Assembly (NCBI RefSeq): GCF_910596095.1
Contig: NC_056553.1
Coordinates: 16,312,725 to 16,376,724 of the forward strand
Length of the DNA: 64,000 nt
Direction of reading: 5' to 3'
Source of the DNA: Thunnus maccoyii
Lineage: Eukaryota; Chordata; Actinopteri; Scombriformes; Scombridae
How positions within the stretch are numbered: the first letter of the stretch is position 1; each line of letters begins with the position of its first letter. Under the pieces are notes generated by a model that was given only the letters and a program-made list of their open reading frames with translations, was not told where the DNA came from and made no database searches. The translations under genes were made by a program, and so were the position numbers. Shown in pieces: positions 38,790-64,000 of this stretch.

Positions 38790-41700
38790 AAAAGTCTGTA
38801 ATTGTAACTAATCAGTTAAGGCAGAATTTCAAAAAGGGCTCTTAGTAAATAACAGAGAACTATTCATGTTTTTACTGCCAACTTTTTGAAGCTGACTCTG
38901 ACTGAGTAGAATAATTGTTATGCAAAAGATTCATGTGATTGCATGTATCGTTGTCTCTCATCTGTATTCTGCCTCAAAAGTTGCAAGTTTCCATGGTGTC
39001 TGCAAGTGGCAAAGGTATGTGTATATGAGGTATATAACAGGTTTTGCTCATTCTAATAATTTCTCCTGTTCATACTGACCATTACAAGACCCCCTCCAAA
39101 TGTGCTTACAATGGAAGTGATGGGGGGATAAGACATCCTCATTTTGAGCAAAACTGTGTTGACAATATGAGGCTTTATCCATCTGAGTTAGTCAAATAAA
39201 GTGGATATTTTCCACAGTAACAGTCTTTTCAGTATAAAAATCCCCTCTTTGTTTTCTGCTCAGTTGCAGTTGACTAATTTGGACGGCTGAAGCCTCATTT
39301 TAGCTTCAAATAAACTTTTAAATGCATGTTTGCACAGAATGAGAACTGCAGATTTTGTCCGCCATCACTCACATTGAAAGCACATTATGAAAGGCTCTCC
39401 TCATGGTCAGTATGAACAGGAGGAATGATTACAGCAAAAAAAAAATCATGTGTCAATGGTCATTTGGCTACCTGACTATTGTTTTAGGACAGACTTGACT
39501 GTCCTTTAACCTATAAACAGTATTATAAGATTGCAACTGCTGATCAAGGTGTTGCTTAGTCAAATTACTTCATATACCTTTTTGTAGTTTGATCTAAAGC
39601 AATTAATCAGATTTATTAACTCATCATATATCTTACTTGCAAGATTTGCAGAAGGAGGAATCACTGTTAGTGAAAACTACCTAATCATATTTAACCGTCT
39701 GTGCAGGCGAAATTCAAAACCCGGATCCACAGGTGAGACGACTGTAATTTCAGAATTTCGCCATCGTGGATTTTCTGGTGCTTTCCACAGGAGGGTTTAA
39801 GTGATCGCATAGCTATGTTGTGAGACTAATTGGTGATTGGGATGACACTGGCAGTTTATTTGATCCTGTAAAGTGCTGCAATAGAAAAGCTGAACTTGGA
39901 TCATTACTCAAGAGTGGGGTTCCCCTTCTTTGAGGATCTTTATTCCTTTTATTTGTATAATTTATTTGTGTAATTATGATTCGTTTTTGCATGTGTATGT
40001 TTTAAAGAGACCATAAACTAAATTTGGTCAACTTAGGATAGAAAACGTGACCAGCAGTGCCTCACCTGGTCTTGCACTCGTTTTTAAAGAATTTTCCACT
40101 TGAAATGTTTCTTATCCTAACATGCAGTTACCACTAGGGTGGACTGTAGCACCACACTGTGGTTTAGGACTTTCTACATGTCTACCGTCAAATGAGAAAA
40201 TGTTTTCTCACATGAGGAGGCTGAAATCATTTCAATCTACAGTAAGGTCCTGTGTTGGCCAGCTCGCCAGGTCTCATGTAAACCATGTGAAAGCCAGTCA
40301 TAACTTCCTGTTTTCACAAACAACTTACACACCAATGCGCACACATACACACATTTATAAACATACTGCTGCTGACCCAAACCAGGCCTAAATGAGTGCT
40401 GCCAGCTCCTCTCATGTGGTCTCTCTGTGACGCTAGCTCGTCTGACTGCTAGATTCGTTTCTCCTCACAGCTGCTCGCCATCCCTAAGCCTGATGAAAGG
40501 CTGCCTGTCTGTCAACGCTGGGACAAAGACAGAGAGGGCTGGCCACATGTGTAATTAGCTCGGCTTCACAAAGATTATAGATCATCTTGAGAAGATAAAC
40601 GGCTCTTTCATTGTAATTTGTCGATCCCAGAATAGCAAAGTTGACAAGAGAGAAACCACAGAATGCACAATGGCGACTATCTTTGAAAGGATTAGATGCA
40701 AAACATTTTTAATTTCAATCAAAATATTCTTTCAGTCATTCATCGCGATAGATTTGATTGATATGTACATAATCATTGTAAGGCTGCATACATTTGGTGA
40801 GGTTGTAAATGAACAGTCCCTTTAAACTCCTACAGTGTGCCTGCTGTCAATGGCTCCATTTAACATATCCACACCTCAAATCAAATGAAAGGAAGCACAA
40901 AAGGAATATTCATTCTCGCTTCACAAATACATTATGCTTTCTTGTCTTTTGAAATATACTGTATACAAACATTGATCACATATGCAAATTCTGAAATAAT
41001 ACATAAAAAATCTACTATGTAAAATTATTTAAAACAAATTATTATAAACAGTCGGACATTTTACTTTTCTTCATTAAGGCTTGCATGTTAAAACATACTG
41101 AAATAAGATCAAACCAGTAACAAAATAGCTTATCAAATGCATAGCATTTTTCTTAGACACAAACTGCACACATGGTGCAGTAGGAAGAGAATTTTTAAAA
41201 AGTCTACATACACATAAGCATCGTACCAAAACTGGATGTGTCACTTTGTTGTAACAAAGCTTTCTTTAGACCCTGCACACCAAAAAAAAGGGAAAATTCA
41301 CTCAGAGAAATGCCAGATATTCATCATTATTTTTGAATAAACTTTGATTCTGCCTCACAAGATTAGCTAGATTAGATAGATTACATTTTCTACCATAAAA
41401 ATATTTACTTTAATGATATGATTTTTGTGAGGGGAAGCACATTATTTCCACATGGTGGATATTTAGTTTTGTGAGGAAACTCTTCAAATCATCCAAATGT
41501 CAAACTCAGAAAGGCAAAAAAACTGGTTGGCCGGGTGTTTTCATACAGGGGAGTGTACAAGTTTTAACCTATCCTATTTAATGATAAAATGTGGGAATGA
41601 AAAATGTAGTAACTTCTTTGTATGAGAACCCAGCTGCAATTTCCATGCAAACAGTAAAAACATGACGTTCCTCCAGTCTGAACTCTAGTTCCACATCCAG

Positions 41701-41990
41701 CTCCCAACAAAATTCCCCATCATTGTCTGGAAAGGAGGGAGTTTCCATTAAAAAATGCCTGCAGCTTTCCACTGGAAAATGAAAAAAGGCACATAGAGAT
41801 GCTAGAGGCAAGGATCAGTGACTTATGTGGGAAATGGGATGTCTTTGAAGATAAATCAATAATTTCATAAAGAGCTACCAGGTACAGTATAGGGCAACAG
41901 AAATCATCAAAGGCCAGTTTTTCAGTGTCTAACTGATGGTTGGGGACTATGGAGATGATCACTGTACTGACATAAAACACAGCCACTGGT
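38790..41990. other. Intergenic interval between RDH copy B and tnfrsf11a, including the RANK 3' UTR
   Basis: No exon is supported. The right part (to about 41577, where the minus strand has ATTAAA) is the likely 3' UTR of tnfrsf11a. A repeat-free stretch at 40530-40710 carries GTAATTAGC, AGATAAACGG and CTTTGAAAG words and looks enhancer-like. Confidence 0.4.
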
Positions 41991-41991
41991 T

Positions 41992-56149
<14,158 letters not shown>

Positions 56150-56323
56150 CTTTGCTGGTTAATGAAGACCACCTCTTCGACAAAGTTTTCTTTCACGGTC
56201 AAAAAAGCAAATATCCGATTTCCCAGATTCCTCTTGAAACGTCCTCACAGTGAATCACTTCTTTTTCTTGTGTGCGTAAATGTGGCCGAGCCTCCACATC
56301 GATTCACAGGGCATTCTTGCGCC

Positions 56324-56329
56324 TTTATA
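56324..56329 (-). promoter_or_regulatory. tnfrsf11a: TATA box of tnfrsf11a
   Basis: The minus strand reads GGGTATAAAGGCGC, a good TATA context, 175 bp upstream of the ATG at 56149. It predicts transcription from about 56295 and a 5' UTR near 145 bp. A CCTCT repeat (56356-56381) lies just upstream and could act as a GA-type element. Confidence 0.6.
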
Positions 56330-56519
56330 CCCGGTAAGGCAGCTGCGGTTTCCACCTCTCCTCTCCTCTCCTCTCTTCCTTCTGCTGTCCCCCACGCTTT
56401 GTGGAAGGTGCTGCGTGCAACAGCTTGTAAAAACTGACTGACTGGCTTAAGGGAGGGAGGGAACTCCTCCCACATTGTCATATGTAAAGACAAAAGTTCA
56501 TCCCTTTCTCTCCCTCCTG

Positions 56520-59260
56520 GTTCTATGCACTAATCTGCTATGATGCACAGTAAGATTATACCGGTAATATGAGCTATATACACTGGAATTATAAATGTGC
56601 TGTCATTACATGTTTCTGTGATAGTCTGCTCAAAACACAGATGTGCCTGCACATCCATTCTGAGTTCAGTTTGCCAACAAGATATGTGACCTCATACTCA
56701 ATTTATAATAAAATTCAGGTATTACCCTATAAACTGTAGGCAAAACATGTGGTCACTTTCATAGATTTCACTTCCTACATTTGCCATTCATCATGGGAGT
56801 GAGTAGGCCAGTTCCAGCATAGTTCCTGGAGCGTGGGCTCTGCTGGAACAGCCATGACCATATCTACAGTCTACAGAAGTCATTTATTTAAAAGCATTAG
56901 TGACTGCCTCCAGGAAATAGTTGTTCTCTGCTCTTAGGGAAGGGTGTGAGAAAAAAAAAACAAAACACTGGTTATATGTCCCTCTGAATTTGCATGAAAG
57001 ATTGGGCCCAGCCTACTCTGGCGAGCCAAGAGAGGGAAGGTTTGACAGAGTGGAGAATATGTTCTCTTCAAGGTGACAGTTATGCAAATATTAAATTGCA
57101 TGGGAATGGATAAGGCTAAGGGGTGTTTCGGCACAAGAGAGGCGAAGAGGGAAAAAAAGATGCAAAGAAATTTGATCCTTGAAAAGAGATAAACACATCT
57201 ACTTTAAAACAATTATTCAGATATTTGTTTTAGTGGTGAGCACACATTGTTACAGTTTCTGAAGTAATGACATTCCAGATGTTTTCAGAAACATGAGCAT
57301 ACAAATTATCCTGCAAATGCATAACAATGTATGACCGAGATTCAACTCATCCTCTGATCATCACCACAATGAATGGAAGTGGATAAATACAAGACTCTTA
57401 ATAAGCTGTTTAACAGAGGGGAAAGAGGAAGTAAAACAAGGATTTTAAGCTGAGCCAGTGAAGGTAATGGGTTTTGTCCTCCCTCTCCCCTTCTTCCCGT
57501 AAAAACATGCTGAGAGAAGCTGTTTTGTGGTGGGGCCTCTGCTGCTTGCACAGTAGCAATTAAAGAGTCAGATTGGACTCTTTTACTGTAGCAATCAGAA
57601 ACCTCAGCTTGACTCTGAATATTCACACCAAGGTCACTCCCTAACAACCAAACTAAAGTGCACACATAAAGACATCCCTGTTAGACCCCCACTTCAAACA
57701 CAGAAGTTATGATGCAGCTTGTTTTGATGTATAAAAATGTAAATCCACTGCAGGCGGACACCACGCTGGTTTACAAGCATCACACTTCAAATAACCTGGT
57801 TCCGAGCAAAGACCGTGTACCTCTGTAATCATGTGGGTCGTGCTGCTTAGCATCACTTACAAGTCAAAGTTCACGAAGGAAGAGTACTCCAAACAGCTCA
57901 TATAAACAAAAATGCACACATACACAGGATATAGGCCTGCTGAATGGTTCCCATTAATGTAAGACACACTCATTCCACAGAAGAAAACAGCCACAGTCTG
58001 TTGTGGTACTATAATTTTGGAAGGAAGCTTCGAGGGTTAGGCACCGTCTCTCTTGAACACACTGAAAAAGACACAGGGTAGAAAAACATGCACTTGGCCC
58101 TCGCATACACGCAGAACGGAGTGGAATAATAACATTAAATCTTAGCCACCATGTTCCGGTGGTTTTAGGATTGGATCTGCATTGCTTCTGCTTTCTTTGG
58201 AAACAGATGTGATCTGTGAGTCACCCAAGTCCCTCTTGTGAGTAAGAGCTGCCGGCTGACGCCATTTCTACACTAATAAAAAGCCAAACGAGCGTTCTTG
58301 AACACACACATGCAAATAAACACACAGAAAATACTGGATCACACATGCAGATGTGCATGCAGGTACACATATTTGCATGGCCACACACAGGCTTGGATAG
58401 CAGAGGGCTGTTTGGACACAAAGAACAAGTATCCACTTTGAACGCAAATCATGTACGAGGCATGTGGCTCTGCACACATATCTACACACACACGGACCCA
58501 CGCAGGCACACCCACAAAGAAACGAGACACAAACACACGCACACAATGCTGCCATGCCACCCAGTTACGCCCCTGCTGCGTATCAATTATTTGTCCACCT
58601 GCAGAGTTATCAGTGATGATGGTTGAATATTAGCCTGAATATGCAAATTATGTTCTTTATCAAGGGTGTTAGTTAACTCATGTAATGTTCAACCATAAAA
58701 TGAGCATGACTCCACAGGCCTGCTTAACCTATTTCTATTTTAAACACAAATCAATGTACTAGATTCCACTACAGGTCAATCAGAACTGTGCAAAATGTGA
58801 TAATACTGAAGTTTTAACCACATTTTCTGTTTATTTACTTGCTTTTTCTTGTCACTAAAAGATAGATTGTGCTGTTAAAATCTAACTTCTTTGGCAGAGA
58901 ATCCTTGTCTCGTTTTGATGATTTAAATCGATTGAGAGACAGTGTAATGTTGATGACACATCTGAGCTTTTATTTCTAGATTTATTTGGGGTAAGTTGTT
59001 GGGAATGTCCCATACCATGGACTTTGGTTTGTTGTGTTAAGCAGACAATAGCTCACATCAAAGAGTTGGACGTGAGGGGCAGGGACAGCAGAGGCATGTG
59101 TTTGTCTGTGAAATGACTTTGTTTTACTACCTCCAACACCTGTCGACACTTAACCATAATCAGAACTCTGGAGGCTTTCCATTCATCGCATACACATACA
59201 CCAAGAAACGTTCAATGAGGCGTCCAGAGAAGTACATTTAATTACACAACTGATCTCCAT
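56520..59260. other. Intergenic interval between relch and tnfrsf11a
   Basis: No exon is supported. The interval has CA-rich blocks near 58470-58545, and TATGCAAAT octamer matches near 57081 and 58639. It would hold any distal promoter elements of tnfrsf11a. Confidence 0.5.
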
Positions 59261-59262
59261 CT

Positions 59263-59268
59263 TTTATT
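59263..59268 (-). terminator. relch: Polyadenylation signal AATAAA of relch
   Basis: The plus strand reads TTTATT, giving AATAAA on the minus strand about 1.2 kb after the relch stop. The span 59260-60494 is therefore the likely 3' UTR. Confidence 0.5.
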
Positions 59269-60494
59269 ACACCATGACACCAAATTCAAATATACATAAT
59301 GAGTACCATCCTCTTCAGTTCAGTGTATGATACAGTTATTTACTGTTTGTCTTAGAGCATATCCAAAAAAAACAAAAAAAACAAAACGAGAACCAAATAC
59401 CCACTTTAGAAATTAAAAAAACAGTACAATTATCAGAGACACTGCAACACAGAGAGACAAGATGCAACGGACAAGAGAGGGAATAATTATGATCAGTGTT
59501 CTCTTCAACTTCACATTGCCAAAATGAATAAACAAAAAAGAAATTCATAAACAGTAGTGATAATGTTCAATGTGTATAAGACTGAATTAAAACAAAAACA
59601 AACAAATAGTAAAGTGAAGTGCAAATTTCTTTGGAAGTTGGAATAAAGTATGTTTCTTCTTCATTAAGACATAAATAAGTTATAAAATAGAAGCTATCAA
59701 AACAGAAACCAGACAGACCTTGAAGAAATAAAGGCAAGACATTTTTTTTTTTTTATAGCTTCAAGTAGGCGATACTTCTGAGCCATACAGACACACTGTA
59801 CAGAGGCATTCTGAGAGCTGTTTTGTGGTTCAAACCTTCAGTATAATTTCACTCAGACATGCAAGTTAATGCAAACTTTCCTAGAACCCTTTGCTCCAAA
59901 ATGACGCCCATTAAAAATCCTAAATGAAATCCAGCAGGCCGTGCTCAGAGTTTTCTTTCCAAGACACGAGTGAAGCTCTTCTCTCAAACGTGTTTTGCAC
60001 TTAAAATTAAATGAAATTCGGTGAAACTTTGAAGTCCAGAAATGTCCAGGAAACGCGTCCCTTTTAAATCACTTTGGGTGAATCTCAATACTGTTCGGTT
60101 TCTTCCTCTTGCTCTCTCTCCTCTTTCTGAAATGAAACGTTAACGACACTGATTCATAAAAGCAAATCCCTAGTCCTCGACGAGGCTTTCGTCACGATTA
60201 AGAATTAAGGAGAGGGTATGAGCAGAGTGGAAAACCTCAGCTTTCACTGCAAAAAACATTGCTGCTCTTTAAATAGCAGGTGGTCCCGCTGTATTGGATG
60301 TTTGATATCAAGTCATGACAAAACTGTCAGCAAACCTTCATCTCTTTAACATGAATAAACAATACACTCGATTTTCATCTATGTTAAGCTGAATCAATGC
60401 TTTTTCCAGTAAAAATGAAATGCTCCCAAAGACGGCGCGGGGTCGTCAGTTACTGTAGATGTACAGCGGTCGATCGAGTCAGTGTGTTGCAGCA

Positions 60495-62838
60495 TCACTT
60501 CTTTCTCTGGAAGACGTTGGCCAGCATGGCGCCCGAGGTGGTTAGCTGACCCATCTTGCTCAGGAACTTGGTCTTGGCATCCTCACCCACCAAACTGGAT
60601 GCAATGGACATGGATCTATAGAAAAAAAAACACGACAAAAACAGGCTGAATTTAAAGAAGTAACAAGGTTAAGCTCTTTTAACATCTACGGAGTGAAGGA
60701 CAGCCATAAATAAAAGCACCATAGTATGAAAAAAGATCCTCAATAAGGGGGAATATATAAAGATTTAGGTTATTTTAGCCAACAATCTCTCTATCGCCCA
60801 CTTCTTATCACCCATTATCTGTTGACAAGCTTCAGACAGCCTTTACTCCACTTCAGAAGGGAAATGCTGTTTGCCCTCCTGATTTTTACAGTCTAACGGC
60901 TCCATCAGTTCCTCTTTTGAGATAGCGAGGAGTCAGACTGAGACAACGGAGCCGTTACTGCCTTCTGCCAAGCTGCTATATTGCTCAACAGAAGGACAAA
61001 CAACATGTCTCAGCGCAGGCGGCAATCTAAAATCAATGAATTTCGGGAGTTCAGACTCCGTGTGCATGATCACATGTCTCCTAGATCATTTCTAGCGTGC
61101 GAGAGCCGCTGAGGAATTTGTTAGAAGAATGTTTAATGGCACGAAGGAGACGGAAGGGAGGGAGGAAACCTTTTCCGAAGAGATGTGTATGAGCATTAAA
61201 AAGTGAGATTTAAAAGACTGGAGCACAAGTTATGTGACGCAAGTTCAAAAGGTCATTAAGTTGATGTTGAGCAACAAATATCAGGGTTTGGGTAATATTT
61301 CATACCAGGAAGTATCTAACCAATTAAATGAGGCTTGAAACTTTGGGGGGAAAAAAATCTACATTCCTCAAGGTCAAAACTTCTTAAAAGATACACGCTA
61401 TAAAAATAAAGATCCATCTCATCCATTATAGTGAGAGAAGCTGAGGAAAGACTTGACAGACCAAAATGAAAGAGGAACAAAAAAATCTCTCGGCACAAAC
61501 ACAGAGATTTTAACCTCGAGAGTTTAATGGAGGGTTTTGGGGAACACACCCACAATCTGAGCTTATGTGCACACACAAATGCGGAAACACACACACACAT
61601 ACACACACACACTTACATCTCTTTTTTAATGAACCCCAAACACATGTTAACAAGATGAGAGAAACATCTTCTAAAAAGACACCCACAGTGTGGCTGGTGT
61701 TCCAGCTCTCTTAGCTTTACCAAAACAACTCCTCTCATTTTTCTGCTCTCTCTTTTTCTGTGAAGATACCCACATAATGAGCGCGGTTACAATACTCCTA
61801 CATTCTCCTCTCCTCCGGGGAATAAAGCCACAATATAGGCCCACTCCCAGTACTGTTAAAATGACCCCTCTCCTCACAGTAGGACAACTTCTTCCCCCCA
61901 TCTTGATTCTTTTTTTCTTCTTAACTACCACTTTCAAGCCATCACTTGTTCCTGTCACTGCCTCCCATGCAATAAAAAAAAAAAAAAAAAAAACAATGCT
62001 TTGCAAATCATTTCAGAAGCTGTGATGGTGGGAATGGGACCGTGTGTTTGTTCTCACCCTTGTGCATCTGCGATTCCTCTGTTTTCCACCTTGATCTCGC
62101 ACTCTTTGATCATAGAACTCAGAATCACCTGCAGAGGGAAAGAAAGAGACAGATTTAGCTGAAACATTAGCCTCACAAAGCACAAAATGCAATGCTGTTT
62201 GTATGACACTTATATGACTGTCTTTAACTACAGGATTGGTACAAAGCACGTGAGGTTAGCCTAGCTCAGTCCCGACATGACAAAATAAGGACAGTATTTG
62301 TATGTGTTAATGCATGTCAACTCCTGAATGAGACGGTTCGCTCAGTTTGGAAAAAGAATTCTCGTATTTGAATGAAGTATGTTGACTTAACAGACAGAAT
62401 GGATTTGCAGAGAGGAAAACAGTCAGCTGATCGTTAGTCACCTCGGGAAACTGCTCACATGAAATAGATTCTGAGACACAAATAAATCAAGTAGAGGTGT
62501 GTGTATGAGTGTGTCTGAGAATGAGGTAAAGAGTCAGACTGTCTGTCTTTGCTATTACTATGTGAGATCCCCTAGGAGTTAGAGACGCAAAAAAGGAGAC
62601 AGTCTGGCCGAAGAACGCTGGTGAGATACTGTACTATGTGAGTGAGTGAGTGAGTTTGCCCGTCTGTTGATATCATCAGCGTCTGAATATATGCATGAAA
62701 TTCCCCCTGTGTACGCGTCGAGCGTGGACGCATGTCTGCGTCTGCTGACCTCATGCTCCGGTGAGAGTTGCTCCATGTCGGCCCGGAGACACCTGAGGCC
62801 AGGTAGGAAGTGGTTGACCATCACCTCCTCGGAAATGA
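60495..62838 (-). CDS. relch: RELCH (KIAA1468), last three coding exons; 5' part outside the window
   Basis: RELCH is a large LisH, coiled-coil and HEAT-repeat protein that binds Rab11 and supports cholesterol transfer from recycling endosomes to the trans-Golgi. Exons here: 62750-62838, 62058-62128, 60495-60615, joined in phase by GT-AG introns. They encode about 92 C-terminal residues: EEVMVNHFLPGLRCLRADME, then VILSSMIKECEIKVENRG, then SSLVGEDAKTKFLSKMGQ and the end MLANVFQRKK. This closely matches the human RELCH C-terminus as I remember it. The gene precedes tnfrsf11a on the same strand, as on human 18q21. Upstream exons were not found between 62839 and 64000, so the next intron exceeds 1.1 kb. 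Confidence 0.9.
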
Positions 62839-63348
62839 CTGTGCAGGAAGTCAAGGTTGGATGAAAACCTCTCGAACTAAAGCACCTTGCAGCATCACAA
62901 ATGAACACATTACTGAATGCACGCAGCGAGAAAAGACGTTAACTCGTCACCATCCAGGCTGCCACGCAGGTTTAAGAAAGTGAAATGTGGAGTTAATTTT
63001 AAAGTTTTACATTAAAATGATTAAAGTCCCTGTATTGCTATATGGCAAACTCCACCATAGGAGGTTGACACAAACTTTCCAGCTCAACGCTCTTCCTTCA
63101 ACTAGGACTGCATGTGTTCTGCCACCTGTCACAGCCAGTGAAGCTGTACGGGACACAGAGCGAACGCATCTATATTTTTAGATATGGGAATGTACAATTT
63201 CAGAGCTTGTCGCACTGATTACAAGAGAAAAGAGTGCACTGGGAGGTAAAGCCTCTGAGGTTAGGCCTATACCTCCTGGATACTGCTGCACTGTGAAATC
63301 ACAGCCTGACAAAGATCCACAGAAATGAACCTCAGACCAGCTGTCCTC

Positions 63349-63384
<36 letters not shown>

Positions 63385-64000
63385 GGAAGTGGGTGGGGTA
63401 GCAGATGAGAGATGGAGTAGAGAGAGGAAAAAGTGTGAGAAAGGAGAAATAGTAAGAGGAGAAAGAAGGCAGAGGCAGAGGCAGAGGTAATGTAAACGTG
63501 AGATCCATCCTGGGAACTGTAACCAAGGATTGACGTTGATGTTCAGTTCCTTTCCTCCGCTCTCTCTCTTTCTTTCTCATCCTTTCCTTTGCTTAACCAA
63601 CCCTGTAATTACTTCTAGCCCCGAAATGGAGGCAGCTTATTTTCCCTTTCTCCTCCTGCCAAATGACAGACAAACTCTGCCAACACACACACTGAACCAC
63701 ACACACTCAGGCACCGGGGCCACGCTGATACACACCATACAGATACACAGGCATGATCAGGAGCACATCTGACCCGTGCAGCTAGCGTCTGAACAGTTAT
63801 TTTAACAGCCTTCCCTTTGACTCACAGTTATGAAAGCTAACCATGAACCCTAGCCAACCCTTGATGTTGATTTCTGGTAAATCATTTGGAAATACATGCA
63901 GCAGATACAAAAAGCATGAGTGAGCTGACCTCTCCATAAGGTCAAACTGCTACCAGTATGTGGACAACAAATAACAGTCCTCCCATTAAAAGGAAATCCA
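62839..64000. other. relch: relch intron (continues beyond the window)
   Basis: No exon is visible on the minus strand. The stretch contains a (TG)n run at about 63352-63382 and a GGCAGA hexamer repeat at about 63466-63487. Confidence 0.6.

Noticed and set aside
61690-62025. Overlapping 111-codon frames on both strands
   Set aside because: They lie in a relch intron and depend on poly-A/poly-T runs.

Overview
This window is eukaryotic genomic DNA from a ray-finned (teleost) fish. The evidence is intron-rich genes with GT-AG splicing, vertebrate-specific families (RANK, RDH12-type dehydrogenases, RELCH), abundant CA/TG microsatellites, hAT-type and mariner-type elements, and fish-style L2/CR1/Rex1-group LINE remnants. 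There are no operons, CRISPR arrays or prokaryotic genes.

Layout: (1) 1-19.0 kb is mostly non-coding: a degenerate minisatellite, a decayed LINE (about 845-3030), a hAT element with a broken BED zinc finger (11568-12436), many microsatellites and a few enhancer-like stretches. It ends in the last coding exon of an unidentified plus-strand gene (19040-19185). (2) 20.0-22.5 kb holds a complete minus-strand sec61g (68 aa) whose upstream region carries a palindromic NRF-1-type site. (3) 22.5-27.9 kb is transposon-rich, with a hAT-type element bearing a perfect 8-bp target duplication and a nested pair of MITE-like elements. (4) 27.9-38.6 kb holds two complete minus-strand RDH12-like short-chain dehydrogenases, 298 aa each, with matching exon lengths. 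(5) 42.0-56.1 kb holds a complete ten-exon tnfrsf11a (RANK), 666 aa, minus strand, with a TATA box. (6) 59.3-62.8 kb holds the last three coding exons of relch (KIAA1468), minus strand, running out of the window at its 5' side.

From general knowledge, RELCH followed by TNFRSF11A in the same orientation is also the human chromosome 18q21 order, so part of the window is an ancient vertebrate linkage block. SEC61G and the retinoid-type dehydrogenases are not neighbours of that pair in human, so this arrangement is likely fish-specific. The genes do not form one pathway: SEC61G is a translocon subunit, the RDH-like proteins are predicted NADP(H) oxidoreductases of retinoids or lipid aldehydes, RANK is a TRAF-signalling receptor and RELCH a Rab11/cholesterol-transport protein.

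Gene models were built by hand from splice sites, reading-frame phase and remembered family sequences; no alignment or transcript data were available. No new multi-gene system was found. The most unusual items are a MITE ending about 41 bp from a RANK splice donor, the two transposons with readable target duplications, a GC-AG intron in one RDH copy, and a possible 21-bp microexon.
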